From contig BSBM01000486.1 of assembly GCA_027924585.1 (NCBI GenBank), positions 47,570,001 through 47,634,000 on the forward strand: a stretch of DNA of 64,000 nucleotides. The letters are read 5' to 3'. Below are positions 34,201-46,325 of this stretch, piece after piece (within the stretch, counting starts at the first letter, position 1; every line of letters starts with the position of its first letter). The position numbers and the translations under genes are program-made. This stretch comes from Larix kaempferi. Lineage: Eukaryota; Streptophyta; Pinopsida; Pinales; Pinaceae. The notes beneath the pieces were generated by a model. The model was not told the origin of the DNA, did no database searches, and worked only from the letters and a program-made list of their open reading frames with translations.

Positions 34201-36864
34201 CCATAATGCAAAAGAAGCAGAGCAGCGGAAAGAAAAAGAAGCATCTGAAGCCATTAAATCCATTTCCAGAGAGGAGCAAAGGCTTAAGGAAGAAGCTGAG
34301 AGAATCCAAAGAGAAGATGATGAAAGAGAAAATAAAGCAAAGGAAGATGAACTTTGAAAAGAAGAAACTCGAAGAATCCAAGAGGAAGAGAGAATCAAAT
34401 TGGAAGAAGCTGCCAAGATGGAAGAAGATGAGAGACAAAGGAAAGCAGAAGAGGACGAGGCTCAGAGAAAGGAGGAAGAGGAAAACAAATCCAGGGAGGA
34501 TGCTGAACCAAAGAGCCCAAGCTTACAAGACATGGATACAGACCTCCCCATAAGAGAACTCTCGCTTCTCCCTTTTACACCATCGAATAATAATACGGTG
34601 TCCCAATGGGGCAAGTTTGTTTATAACAAGAAGAGAAAATCCATTGTCAAGGAAACAGTGACTCATATGAAGAGACCTTTCCAACCATATATCATCACCA
34701 AGAATGAAACCGCAGTCATGCAAGGTACCAAGAATGATCCCGGACTACTAGCATCTATCTTTGTAGCTTATGTTAAAGCAACTGTAGACAGTGTCCACAT
34801 TTTGGAAGCTGAGTTAGAATTAGAGAAGAAGAAATATTTCCATTTGCAGTAGACTCTGGTCAAAGAATAAAATTATAATAATTTGATGGTTGAGAAGTGT
34901 GACACCCTTGTGTCAGAAAAGGGAGAACTAAACAGAAGATTTTGGCATCTAGAAGCTTAAAAGAGATCTTTGGTGATACAAATAAGGACCCTGGAAGGAG
35001 AAAAGAATGACCTAGAGGGTAAAAACTTGCAGCTAGAATCCAAGAAATTTGATACTGCTCAGCAGATGGATGATTTGAAAGAAAATATAGAGAAGTTGGA
35101 AGATGATAAGGAATTGCTGGAACAACAATTAGAACTCGCAGCCAGCAAGGTCGGTGATCTGAGTGTCTTTCATGAGCAGTCGTGTGAAACATTAAAGAAG
35201 ATCCATGGAATTCAGGAGCTCATAATGGACGAAGTCTGCAAGCTGAAGGTAATAGTATCCAGGTTCAAAGAGATCAATGCTTAAGCCACCAGGCTCAGGA
35301 GGAAATAAGCACGCATTAGCAAGGACATTAAGAAGCATATTGAGTGGAGAGAAGGAAAGTCGGAGTTCCATGCGAACCTCCCTCTTAAATCCGTCTCTAA
35401 ATTTAATTCAGATGCACGTCTTTTAGTGTTTTTCAAAGATTGTGGGATGAAGTTGAACGTTGTATCCCAAATTACCCTTGAACAGTGTAGAAATTTGTAT
35501 CTTAAGATATGAGTTGCCCAAGAAAACTGGCAGATGGTGATGCCCCGGGATATAGAATACTTTCCAGATAGAGCCCAACACTTGTCCGAGCTACAGGATG
35601 GTCTAGGTACATAAATGGACTATGTAAATAAGATGGACATGTTAACCGCTGAAGATATCCACCATTGTATCGGCCAGGCCACTGTTCATGCACATTTCCT
35701 TGAAGAAAGCCTCCAGGTTGCAATGGCAGAAGTAATCAACCTTGAAGAAGAGCTCACCAAGCATGAGGTATCTCTGAAAATTATGCTCCCTATACCCACC
35801 AACAACATCATAAGAGAAACTAGCCTCTGGGTGAAACATATAGAAGAAGTAGACAAGGCACCAGTTTCAGCAGCATTACCAACAGCAGCAAGGGCACAAG
35901 TTTCAGCAGAAGAACCAGCGTTACTAGAAGCGTCGGCTGTGGCAAATGCATCAGCTCAAGGTTAATATTTTCTTTTATATTTAATGAAATGCCAAAGTGC
36001 TTTTTATTTTGCCTATGTACCTTTTAAATATTAAAAGGATAGCTGGAGTTCTCTTCTTTTCCTTCTTTTGTAATATTTCCAGGACTTATTCCTTTTTTGT
36101 AAATGGGCACTATAAACAAATTAGAGGAATCAAAGAGGTTAGGGTACACTTGGCAGCTCTTGGAGCATTTTGTAAAGCTATATATAGATGATCAAAGGGT
36201 AGTACAAGGACTTTTGGTAGGTGAAAGGACACTCTTCTTGTGTACGTGAACTATTTCTGCTACATGAATGGAAAATCATTTTGGCCTCTGGAAGCCGGCA
36301 CAACATTTTGGTTAAGATGGTGTTAGATAATTACTGAACTATTTCTGCATCTTTCATACATTTTCTGTGAGATCTTTCCTAGCTATTATGAATTATTTCT
36401 CTGCTATGAATGATTTTATTTCCTTTGCATAATTTCTGTGTTAAATGAGTAATGAGATGTGCTAATCAAATCAAAGCTATCTTTGATATATTTTAATTTC
36501 TGATGGAATTGCATCTTTACGATTAAATGGATATCTATGATATCTTTAGATGTGTCTTTCAGTTTATTGCTCACACTTTCAGTTTTCTCCTTGCAAGGAT
36601 AGATTAGATTTGCTTAAAATAGTGTAGATTAGATTTGTTTTGTTACATGCATTTAGATTAGAAGCACTTGCATATCATCTTTTAAATAAAATATATAAAT
36701 GGTGGATCGGGACGTAACGAGTGAACTTTAAACAAATCTTTAAATCATACACGGTAGTTGGAACCATTAACCGGACTGATTCCCCACACCAAACAGTGAG
36801 TAATCTAATTGGGCTTGTTTACTGGGGAGAATCCCTTGCTGATTGATGCTACGATTTTTTATTT
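31298..36864 (+). repeat. 3' LTR of the Tat-like element (5.6 kb)
   Basis: It starts TGTTGTTGCTACAAC and follows the 5' LTR in order to ...GATGCTACGATTTT. The terminal GAGGCATCAACA of the 5' LTR is missing here, and gypsy protease sequence starts at 36865 (TCGGTGTGG). A TATA-like box lies at 32102. Confidence 0.8.
32779..35965 (+). pseudogene. LTR-encoded coiled-coil protein of unknown function, copy 2
   Basis: Same reading frame as 20427-23591, in the 3' LTR. ATG 32779 (MMPKGGKRKAKG) matches, and the natural stop is the TAA at 35963-35965. The longest open piece, 33206-34084 (292 codons), restores the segment that copy 1 has lost to small indels (MARKMLITGKKIRKKENDEY, then LRPPFRMIALMLSRIFGR). 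The charged coiled coils recur at 34136-34357 and 34970-35284. Stops absent from copy 1 include TAG 34082 (copy 1 GAG) and a TGA near 35510 (copy 1 CGA). The total length is not a multiple of three, so one net frameshift is present. Because the two copies lost the frame at different places, the ancestor had it open. Confidence 0.7.
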
Positions 36865-37039
36865 TCGGTGTGGTAGATCCATCTGACTCGCACATCATGA
36901 CCTTTGATGTCGACAAAGGTGATCCGCGACTACCGTTGTCAGTTGCATTTCAAGTTCCATTTATTGGAAAGAAATTCATGATCCATTTATGTATCATCGA
37001 CAAAGGCGCATCCACTTGTGCCATTTCTACAAAAGTCTG
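36865..37039 (+). repeat. 175-bp host segment repeated on both sides of the Tat element
   Basis: Equal in length to 18806-18980, with about a dozen substitutions. It begins TCGGTGTGG and ends AAAAGTCTG, the exact base at which the 5' LTR starts on the other side. It is far too long for an integrase target duplication (5 bp). Confidence 0.8.
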
Positions 37040-37568
37040 GAAACTATTAGGGTCTCCTAAGTTGCTCCCCTCATCTATTTCTCTTCGCACATATGATGGA
37101 CGACCATCCCAACCAAGAGGATTGTACCAAAATGTCCCCATACAACTAGGGTGCAAGATGGTTGTGATCGATATCGAAGTAGTCGATGTAGAATTCAACG
37201 ACAAAATCCTCTTGGGGCGTAGATACATGTACGCCATGAAGACGGTTGCATCCTTAGTCTTTTGTATCATGATGTTTCCCTTAAATGAGAAGGTAGTTAC
37301 CCTATACCATCTTAACTACTATGACCCTAATACCATAACCAACCCCAGCAATGTCCTACCGATTGTACTAGGCGATGACCAACTGTATGTTGAAATTCCC
37401 CCCCGTATGTATAAGGAATCCAATTTGCTAGAAGTATACTCGGGACCACCACCTAAGATCCCTACATCAACCGATGGCCTAATGTGCACAAATTTCACCG
37501 CTGAAAATGGATATGCCTCTACCTCAACACCATCATCAACACCACTTCTGAGTCATGGCATTGAATAA
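36865..37568 (+). pseudogene. pro: Aspartic protease of the host gypsy element, main part
   Basis: An open frame of about 230 codons with CIIDKGASTCAISTKVW, LPSSISLRTYDGRPSQPRGL and VVDVEFNDKILLGRRYMYAM, ending in a Ser/Thr-rich tail. This is the retroviral-type protease layout of plant Ty3/gypsy (D-x-G-A-S-T...L-L-G-R). As in the left fragment the active site has Lys at the position after Asp, so that change predates the duplication. The Met at 36843 lies in LTR sequence and is not a real start. No reverse transcriptase follows. Confidence 0.75.
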
Positions 37569-37571
37569 AGG

Positions 37572-38262
37572 TTGAGTCCATCAGTACCACTGATATTTCA
37601 AATCTCATTCTTGTATCCTCCCACGGGTGTACAAGGGACACCAGTTATGGCTCAATTAACTATCCCTGGGCTAACTTTGGGAATACTGGTATGGTACCTC
37701 ACACCACCATACCCAGAGATGGCTTCCAAACCCGTCGTCCATTATGATTTTTTCCCTGTTTCTCCTAGTACGGCTGCAAGGCCCATAACACGTTCAATTA
37801 CTAACCCAACCTATGGCATCCGCAACTACACCACAATCGGTCGTCACTAAGACCACCAATGGGGGAACCAAACAACCAAAGGTCAAAGGTACCCTATTAC
37901 CTAACCCGACATCTAATTCAGTAGAAACCGCACAGCCTAAAGTAGGGGGCATCAACCATCATCAGTTAAAAGCCCTAGTTATGAGCAATACTCCCCATCA
38001 AAGGGTCACACCGTTGTTTTCTCTTTGTAGGCATCAAGGCCACACAACCAATCTATGTATTACTCTACTGGAGTTAAGGAATCTTTTCAACACCCACGTT
38101 AGCATCACCCACACTCCACCAACGGTGAAAGGGGTATTGGGCTACTATACGTGTTCTTGTACTGACCCAGGATCTACGTATTTCAGAGACCCAATAATAC
38201 CCCCTTTTCACCGGCCCTTTCGGGAACAATATGTGAACAGACTGAGGTCTCACCCGAGGTGA
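37572..38262 (+). pseudogene. Pro/Thr-rich region with a second zinc-knuckle-like motif
   Basis: Two overlapping open pieces (37572-37850, 37813-38262). The second is Thr/Pro-rich and holds CRHQGHTTNLCITLLELRNL. This is a GH-x4-C knuckle followed by the same L-x-x-L pattern as the gag knuckle at 18289. It is a gag-like motif downstream of protease, where RT would be expected. After 38262 all coding similarity ends. The parent element therefore looks like a gag-protease-only derivative or a rearranged copy. Confidence 0.45.
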
Positions 38263-39392
38263 TGTTATTGGGTGGCTACAAAAGCAAGTTTCTGTAACCT
38301 GGTGATGCACGACTAGAGAACAGGTCCACTGAGTAGAGTTACAGTTTCTCTGCATCCACTTCCAATACCACATTGCACTTTAGGACTGCGCACAAACGAT
38401 AGTTACCCACACCACACTACAATAGCGCAACTCTGGACTATGCTTCCAGACCGTCGCACTCACTACAGGCTATGTTGAATAGTGTGACTTCTCAGTTTAC
38501 TACAAGCTATGCAATTTACCATGTTAAACAGTGCAAATAAGTGCCTATGTGCTTCACAGTCCTAACAACACTGGCTTTGCTGAATTATAGTTATTCCTTC
38601 AACTGCGCAACTACTATTCTAACCAGGAAACTGCGTATTTAGCATATTTAGCACGACTTCACAATGTTCATGCATGTATTTCCTTATACTTAACATAACA
38701 TGTTCATCCTCACTCATTAACACTTAGCATATCTGAGCATGTGCATCCAACACTTAACATATTATTCTCATCAACTTACACATGAAAATACATATAGAAG
38801 CATGGACATACACAAACATAAGAAAATCACACAAATGTAACCACACAACATGAGTATTTACATGGTTCACCCCCGAGATGGGAGCTACGTCCACAGGAAC
38901 TGTTGTTTCTATTAATGGGAAGGGTTAACAATTCGAATTTGCACACACAGTTGCATACTCTTCTCTACAATAGGTCTATGCGCACTCAACTGCAGAGCCT
39001 TTTCTCTCTTAGAGATCTCTTAGTAGAGATCTTACAATAATTCTCTATCACTCTATCGAAATCAGTCGAAATCTAGCCCTTCCCTTTGCAAAATTGCCCC
39101 TTTTATAGACTGTGCCCGAAGGTCACATCTTTACAATAACTATGGGATGAAACCCCATAGTACTCTTAACCCCCCAAAATGGCATGGTTACCCCGCTAAC
39201 CATGATTTTCCATAAATTCTCAGCTACTTCGCTTGTCCTTGGTCATCCTCTACGCCACTTCCTGGCTCTTACGTCCTTCTGACAACTGTCGTCTCTGACT
39301 GCGTGAAGCTGACTGTAGCCTGGTGCGTCCTTTGCACTTCTCATCTTATCAATGTTGTTCCTGTAGCTATCAGACCACCACTTATTCCTTAA
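38263..39392. other. Gene-free; 38770-39390 may be a minus-strand copia-type LTR remnant
   Basis: No gene. The right half has the layout of the copia LTRs at 47819 and 52411: a CAC-rich start, TGGTTCACC, GGGAGCTACGTCCACA, pyrimidine-rich TCTCTTAGAGATCT, and on the minus strand a TATA box (TCTATAAAAGGGGC, 39102-39115). Its ends were not resolved. The left part (38263-38770) has nothing I can name. Confidence 0.35.
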
Positions 39393-41495
39393 TGTAATAT
39401 CCTAGCCAAGATCTGACCAAGATATTGTCTTCCACTAAGAGTTTTAAAAAAAAATTACTAGCAACTTTTTAAGGCAAATTCTCAAACAGAGCAGGATGTA
39501 AGTGACGGGGATTGAAACTCCGAATGGGGATGGTAGGAATGATATTAGGTTCTATAATTTATATGTATGATTTTGCAGCAGCAACTAAATAAGGTTTGAT
39601 CAGAATTCCTTGGCACAAAGTACTAGAGCCATTCATGTTTCAGCAATAGAGCAATTCTATTTCCTACTTCGAGGCTTCCTGGGCTTCTAGCATATGCCAA
39701 CAAGAATGGGTGAGGGTTAGGAGAGTTTATGGAAGAGGTATAACAATCAATTAATCTTATGTAGTGCACTGGAATGATGCATTAGTGAACAGGGGAAGGT
39801 TTGGAGTGATTGGGAGATAAAATGCACACTGTGGACTACTGGGCTAGTCAAATTACAGGCTCTTCCAAATGAATCTAAATACATCCAAATTATTAATATA
39901 GGGGTTGATATGGGACTTATACTGAGTTATTAACCTCCTCCAACTGACAGAATGCAAAATGGATGCTCATAATTGATTTAGCAGTCATATTGGTGAAACT
40001 AGTCTAGAATAATCCCCCAACTAGCTAGTCTTGCATTTTAATTAATCAAACTGCTCCAATAAATCATAAAATATGTTCTGATATTAAATAAAACTCTGAT
40101 ATATGATATTCAACGGATATAAGTCTAAATATAACTTCTAAACACTTCCTTTTTTATTATTTGATTTCCTTCCAAAGTACAATGCCTCACATGTTAGATT
40201 TTCATTACAATAGAGGGAGAATGAAGATGAGAAGTAGGAAATTACTTTGGCTCTGTTATGAAGTGGATTATCAAACCATCTACAGGTGATATGTCTGATA
40301 TTTTTGCACTCTGAGCTTCTGATCTTCACTGGGGCGCATTCACCAAACTAGCTCTCTCCTCCAAATCTAGCTGAGGAAGATGTAGAAGTGGGAGAAGAAG
40401 TGGAGATCAGGTATGAATCTGATCTCTGAGAATGGGAAGCCTTTGTTCTCTTCAAATAATATCCCACTAGTCTCTCTGAATTTTCTAGGCGCATCCACAG
40501 AATACTATCTTCTTCTTCTGGTGATTTTCCTCTAAAACTAGTTGCAATTATCCTGTAGAAATGATCTCCTCTTCAAGCTGACTATGGATCTTCACTGATG
40601 GAATGATATGAATTTTATTGACTGCAATAACATATTCTGGATGTGCATATTACTCACTAAAACTCATGGGTCCTTGGGGCACATCACCCAAGAAAAACTG
40701 TTGAGGCATATCACTCAACCAAGAGAGGCTCAGAGCTCTCAATACAAAAATGCAAATGACAAAAGTTGTTAATGGGATTTGGAAGCATTCATTTATAGAC
40801 TTCATGTTGACCTATTGAGCAAGTTAATTGGCTTTGTGACCTGTGAGAATGGGTCACCCATGAGTGGATATACTTGCTTGCTTTTCTTCTTACACCTTTT
40901 CTATCGTTTAGAAACTGTGCCCCCTTTTGTCTCAAGATGTTTTCTTCCTTGTAAAACTTTCATGCTTTGTAAATTGAGTTCTCTTTTGGAAATTTAGACC
41001 TCCCTTAGCGTTTTATGGTTTTTTCCCATTTCTTTCTTTTTGGTAACATCTTACACCTTCCCACTTTTCATCCCTTGCTATTTTCTGACCTCCAGTTCTG
41101 ATTTAGCAACATTATCCTCAAGGGGATTCCCTCTTGGACCATTTGCACACATCATCCACTTGCACACATCATACACTTGCCAAAATATTAAAAAATGAAG
41201 ATAATTAATAAAATAAATTAATTCCTTACTCCCAAAATTCAAAACCATTAATTATTTAATTAAAATATAAGCCTGACTCAAAATTCCCTAATTAATTAAT
41301 AAATCACCTTAACGCTTAGTTTGGGGGTTAATGACTTCACGGGGACCCACCTTATCCATTTAATTCCCCAAATTCACCCTTAGAAATATTCCCTTATTCA
41401 ATTTCTTCATCCATCGATTAATTAATTAATTAATTCCTAGGTGACTTAGGCTAAAATCATCCCCATGGACCATAGCAAAATTTGGGGACATGACA
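39393..41495 (-). repeat. LTR-A (2.1 kb)
   Basis: On the plus strand it begins TGTAATATCCTAGCC and ends TTTGGGGACATGACA, giving TG...CA ends. A minus-strand TATA motif (TCTATAAATGA) lies at about 40791-40801. It contains the roughly 500-bp segment (about 39650-40150) that LTR-B lacks. Small open frames such as 40779-40997 recur in all three LTRs but only because the LTRs are copies. Confidence 0.85.
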
Positions 41496-41496
41496 G

Positions 41497-41515
41497 TCCT
41501 CCCTTCCCAAGATTT
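41497..41515 (-). other. Polypurine tract next to LTR-A
   Basis: On the minus strand AAATCTTGGGAAGGGAGGA, ending one or two bases before the 3' LTR (TGTCATGTCC). A matching tract lies beside LTR-B at 46327. It would prime plus-strand DNA synthesis. Confidence 0.75.
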
Positions 41516-41629
41516 ATTGTCCTCAAGCAATGTCAGGATTCCACCAAGATTTTGTTGCACCACTTTGATTAAAATTGTCCCCATCCACTGAACAATCTGA
41601 AAATTAAACTTGGGCCTTCAAAAAGATGA

Positions 41630-44617
41630 CTATGAAGGAAAAAAAGAAAAGCTGCATTGTAATTTATATCTGCAATAAACCAACAAATGAGCAAAATTTT
41701 CAACCCGGTTAGGATAACTAAGTATAATTCTTGGATCCCACTGTTTTTCCTGCAAGTACCAAAATTGTTCTGTCACCTTTGGTAATTTGTCACTCCAATG
41801 AATGCCAGGATCCCAAAGTATCAACTGCATTTTCCCAATCATCAGAATCAATTTAGAGAATTTGTCATCAAACATGTGCCTTTTCATCCGAGGAATAACT
41901 GAAAGGACATTATTGCCAACCAAACCAAGTGAAGAGCAAAATGCTTCTTCAAGAGAAAACATCCAATGGTTCAACTCTCTTCCATTGGAGAAAAAATGCA
42001 AGCATCCCACCAAGCATGTGGATTCCCTCCACATAGGCCAACTTCTGCAAGTAAAATGTTCCATTAATTTATCTTGGGAACTTGCCTGCTTAGATGCCTT
42101 CCCTTGACCATAAGCATAAACATTTTTGCAAGGATATTTCATGTTTGTCAGGTAATATTTCACCGAATCCATATGTGGATGAGTGACATCAAATGGCTGC
42201 AAATTATGCCTTTCATGTTGCTTTCAAATCATAGAAAAATCAGCAATATTAAAAACAATTTTCTTGCAACAAAACATAAAACTCTTACCTTCCAGATTTT
42301 CCTTTTCAGTGATGCCTCTATCCATCCATCTAGTGGATGAATCAAAGATACTGCTTTCTGATTTATATGAGCTATAATAATCCATCTCTTCAGCAATTGG
42401 ATCTATCTCCCATGGGGACAGATTATGATCCTCCTGTTGTACATGTGACACAAACCAGAAAAAATTCTTCAACCATTGTTCATTCCCCATTGGTGTTGCT
42501 GAATCTAGGACATGTGGGAAAGAACTATGAACCTTATTTGCATGTCATCAACCTTCAATAATCATACTTATGGCTGCAACTCCTTCATTATTGGCTGGCC
42601 AAAATTGGGTGCTCTAATCCCACTCTTCCATGGGAGAGTGACTATCTTCAAGGAACAGCTCAAGTTCCCTTGGAAACAATTCAAGTGCTTGGTTCTCATC
42701 AAACTTTTATCCACATTCTTCAAGCACATATAAAAATGAATGATCCTCATGATCCACCATCTCATGAGGTTCCTCCCTATGATCAAGAATTCTTTTAGAT
42801 AAATGAATTTGACTGAATGGTGTGTAGGCGGGTAGGGGGGGTCTTTGCAACTTTTCATGAAGCTGCAATACTTTTGTCTTGGATTCTTGGAGGGCACCTT
42901 GAGTGCTTCTCAAAGAATCTTGGGTGGCCATAAATTCATTATTGATATTTCTGATACCTTCATCATTATTCAAGGGTGCACCATGAAATAATTCTACAAG
43001 CTCCAACAAACTATCTCTATCAGAAATCAGGTTCAAGAATTTACCTTTTATGCTTGTCATGGCTTTCTAAAATTATTCCATGTCTCTCATGGAAGACTGC
43101 TCCCCCAACTTCCAACAAATATTATTCATTAAGGCATGGGTGTTAGTAAGGGTTTGAAGGGCTTCTTGGATTTTGCATCCATTCATCTTTAGCGTCCCTT
43201 CAAGGAAATGAGGTTCCGGTAGATGAACCTTCTCTTCTTCTAGCTTCCTAGGATCAACTTCAGCTGATTCTATTGAAGTTATGAAAACTGATCCAATTTG
43301 GGGCTGCAAAATATGCATATTTCAGATCATTAATATCAGATATTTGGCTGGCAATGGGGTTCTCATTCATCTCTGGTGCACTAGTAAGGATTTCTCCCAA
43401 ATTTTCAGCCCTCCCCAATTCAAGAGTATCAACCCCTGGGGGTTCAATCAATCCCATCTTCTCTTCTGAAGTGGCTTCCCCATCATCCTGACACATAGGC
43501 ATATAAAAATAAGAATTGAGAAAATTCCCATGTGTTATGTTTTCTCTTCCTTGTGATGGTATGTTGGTGGTTTTCCCTTCCACCAATTTCTCGTTTTTAG
43601 TTTATGTTGCTGCAATGTATTCTTCTTTCTCCATGGATCTTGCACCCACATCACCTTCATCAATGGGAACTTCCATGTATCCCACACATATGTGAGAATA
43701 CACATCACTAGATTCATCCTCATACTTAAAACATTCCTCAGTAGGTGCTCTTCCAACCATGTGGGTATCTCCTTCAAATATCCTTCCAATGATTCAACCC
43801 TGTCACTGCCTTCACCCTTATCACTAATGATCTGAGCATAACAATCCAAGGACTCCATCATGCAATAATTATCCCCTGATGTGGCTGCAACATCATTATG
43901 ACACAAAGGGGTACAAAAATATGAATGAGGTCCAAACATTTGCATCATACTTCTCCCTTCAAATGGTGGAGCTATCATGCCTTGTTTTGCCATCAATTCT
44001 TCGGGTTCACATCCAACTGATGTGTGGTCATCTTCTGCTTCACTATGAAGATCAAGTGGTGACTTTGAATCCGATTTAGGTTCTTCTTTTGGATATGATC
44101 CAAAATATGTCCCACCATCATTAAGCTTACCAATATCCTCTGAGGTGATCTTGAAATTCTCAACATAGAAGCTTGCAGTAGATTCTGCTCCCATTTTGTC
44201 AACAACCTCATGATTGGTTTTTGGGTATTGCTTCCCCAAGCAAAATAATGAAGCTTCTTCCTTGGTTGTTTTAGGGTCAAGATTCTTGGAGGATCTTCTG
44301 GAAGAGGATCCAATAATTCTTATGAAGTGTGAAACCACTGAATCCAATGAAGCTTCAAATTTATCCATTCTCTCTCCCACAAAAGATTGATCTTTGACTA
44401 TGGAACATGCAACCTTTTCCTGCATATGGCTATCAGAATAACCATAGTCTCTTCTGCCAATCATGATATCATGGGCCATACTTGCAGAGGGTACTTCTTG
44501 GAAATTTTCTTCCTCATACTATCTACAATACTCTTCATATTGCTCAACATATTCATCATCATATTGCTCATAAAAATCATCTTCATCTTCGTACAACTCA
44601 AACTCTAAATCTTCCAT
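41630..44617 (-). pseudogene. Unknown ~996-codon reading frame of the non-autonomous element, copy 1
   Basis: From the ATG at 44617 to the stop at 41630-41632 is 2,988 bp (996 codons), and most open pieces share one frame, with a temporary shift around 43260-43535. The N-terminus is acidic and Tyr-rich (MEDLEFELYEDEDDFYEQYD). The middle has Cys pairs (YFCTPLCHNDVAATSGDNYC) and helical, Leu-rich stretches (MTSIKGKFLNLISDRDSLLE). The C-terminal 190 codons are continuously open (41630-42202) and Trp/Cys-rich (FTCRSWPMWRESTCLVGC). I see no gag zinc knuckle, protease, RT or integrase signature. It could be a very diverged gag, a captured host sequence, or a helper protein. Stops are few. Confidence 0.6.
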
Positions 44618-44708
44618 GACTGTACTAATTCCAACACTGCAACTTGAAGATAGTGCTAAGCTACTTTTCCACTGAGAGTTAATTTCCACAGGATGAGCCA
44701 AGGAAAGT

Positions 44709-44720
44709 GCTCTGACACCA
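44709..44720 (-). other. Primer binding site, internal 1
   Basis: Minus-strand TGGTGTCAGAGC, one base after LTR-B. It differs by one base from TGGTATCAGAGC, the complement of the plant initiator Met tRNA 3' end. Confidence 0.8.
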
Positions 44721-44721
44721 C

Positions 44722-46325
44722 TGTAATATCCTAGCCAAGATCTAACCAATATATTGTCTTCCAGTCAGAGTTTTAATAAAATTTTACTAGCAATTTTTTA
44801 AGGAAAATTCTCAAACAGAGCAGGATGTAAGTGATGGGGATTGAAACTCTGAATGGGGATGGTAGGAATGAGATTAGGTACTATAATTTATTTGGATGAG
44901 TGTGCAGCAGCATCTAAATAAGGTCTGATCATAATTCCTTGGCACAAAGTACTAGAGCTATTCACTTTTAAGCAATAGAGCAATTATTTGATTGCCTTCC
45001 AAAGTACAATGCCTCACAGGCTAGATTTTCATTACAATAGAGGGAGAGTGAAGATGAGAAGTAGGAAATTACTTTGGCTCTATTCTGAAGTGAATTAATA
45101 GACCATATATAGTTCATATGTTTGACATTGCTGCACTCTGAGATTCTAATCTTCACTTGGGCGCATTCACCAAATTAGCTCTCTCCTCCAAGAGAAAATC
45201 CTCCAAATCTAGCTGAGGAAGATGTACACATGGGAGAAGTAGTGGAGAATAGGTATAAATATGATCTATGAGCATGGGAAGCCTATTTTCTCTACAAATA
45301 ATATCCCACTGGTCTCTCTGAAGTTTCTGGGTGCATCCACTGAATACTATCTTCTTCTTCTGGTGATTTTCCTCTAAAACTAGCTGCAATTCTCCTGTAG
45401 AAATGATCTCCTCTTCGATCCACGCTGACTATGGATCTTCACCAATGGACTAATATGAATTTTATTGGATGCAGTAACATATTCTATACCTACATATTAC
45501 TCACTGAAACTCATGGGGCCTTGGGGCACATCACCTAAGAAAAACTGTTGAGGCATATCACTCAACCAAGAGAGGCTCAGAGCTCTCAATACAAAAATGC
45601 AAATGACAAAAGTTGTTAATGGGAGTTGGAAGCATTATTTTATAAAATTCATGTTGACCTGTTGAGCAAGTTAATTGGCTTGGGGACCTGTGAGAATGGG
45701 TCACCCATGAGTGGATATACTTGCTTGCTTTTCTTCTTACACCTTTTCTCTCATTTAGAAACTGTGCCCCCTTTTGTCTCAAGATGTTTCCTTCCTTGTA
45801 AAACTTTCCTGCTTTGTAAATTGAGTTCTCTTTTGGAAATTTCGACCTCCCTTACATTTTTATCATTTTTTCCCATTTCTTTCTTTTTGGTAACATCTTA
45901 CACCTTCCCGCTTTTCATCCCTTGCTATTTTCTGACCTCCAGTTCTGATTTAGCAACATTATCCTCAAGGGGATTCCCTCTTGGCCCACTTGCACACATC
46001 ATACACTTGCCAAAATATTAATAAATTAATATAATTAATAAAATAAATTAATTCCTTACTCCCAAAATTCAAAACCATTAATTATTTAATTAAAATATAA
46101 GCCTGACTCAAAATTCCCCAATTAATTAATAAATCACCTTAGCACTTAGTTTGGGTGTTAATGACTTCTTGGGGGGCCACCTTATCCATTTAATTCCCCA
46201 AATTCATCCTTAGGCATATTCCCTTAGTCAATTTATTCATCCATCCATTAATTAATTAATTAATGCCTAGGTGAATTGGGCTAAAATCATCCCCATGGAC
46301 CATAGCAAAATTTGGGGACATGACA
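44722..46325 (-). repeat. LTR-B (1.6 kb, shared by both internals)
   Basis: TGTAATATCC...GGGGACATGACA. It is collinear with LTR-A and LTR-C but lacks about 500 bp: after GAGCAATT it jumps to ATTTGATTGCCTTCC. It serves as 5' LTR of internal 1 and 3' LTR of internal 2. Confidence 0.85.

Larger units (their letters stand above)
18981..36864 (+). mobile_element. Tat-like Ty3/gypsy retrotransposon with ~5.5-kb ORF-bearing LTRs
   Basis: A 17.9-kb element with two long direct LTRs (18981-24494 and 31298-36864) around an internal region. The order is primer binding site, gag, protease, an extra RNase H, reverse transcriptase, RNase H and integrase. The extra RNase H and the TGGCGCTAGAAGG-type primer site fit the Tat group of plant Ty3/gypsy elements. 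Each LTR carries a decayed reading frame of about 1,055 codons. All internal genes have stops or frameshifts. It sits in the protease of an older gypsy element, with no matching 5-bp target duplication and with 175 bp of the host present on both sides. Confidence 0.85.

Noticed and set aside
40779-40997. Small protein conserved in three places (also 45626 and 56171)
   Set aside because: These are the same position in LTR-A, B and C, on the strand opposite to the element. Conservation reflects LTR copying. Overlapping frames on the other strand are conserved equally well.
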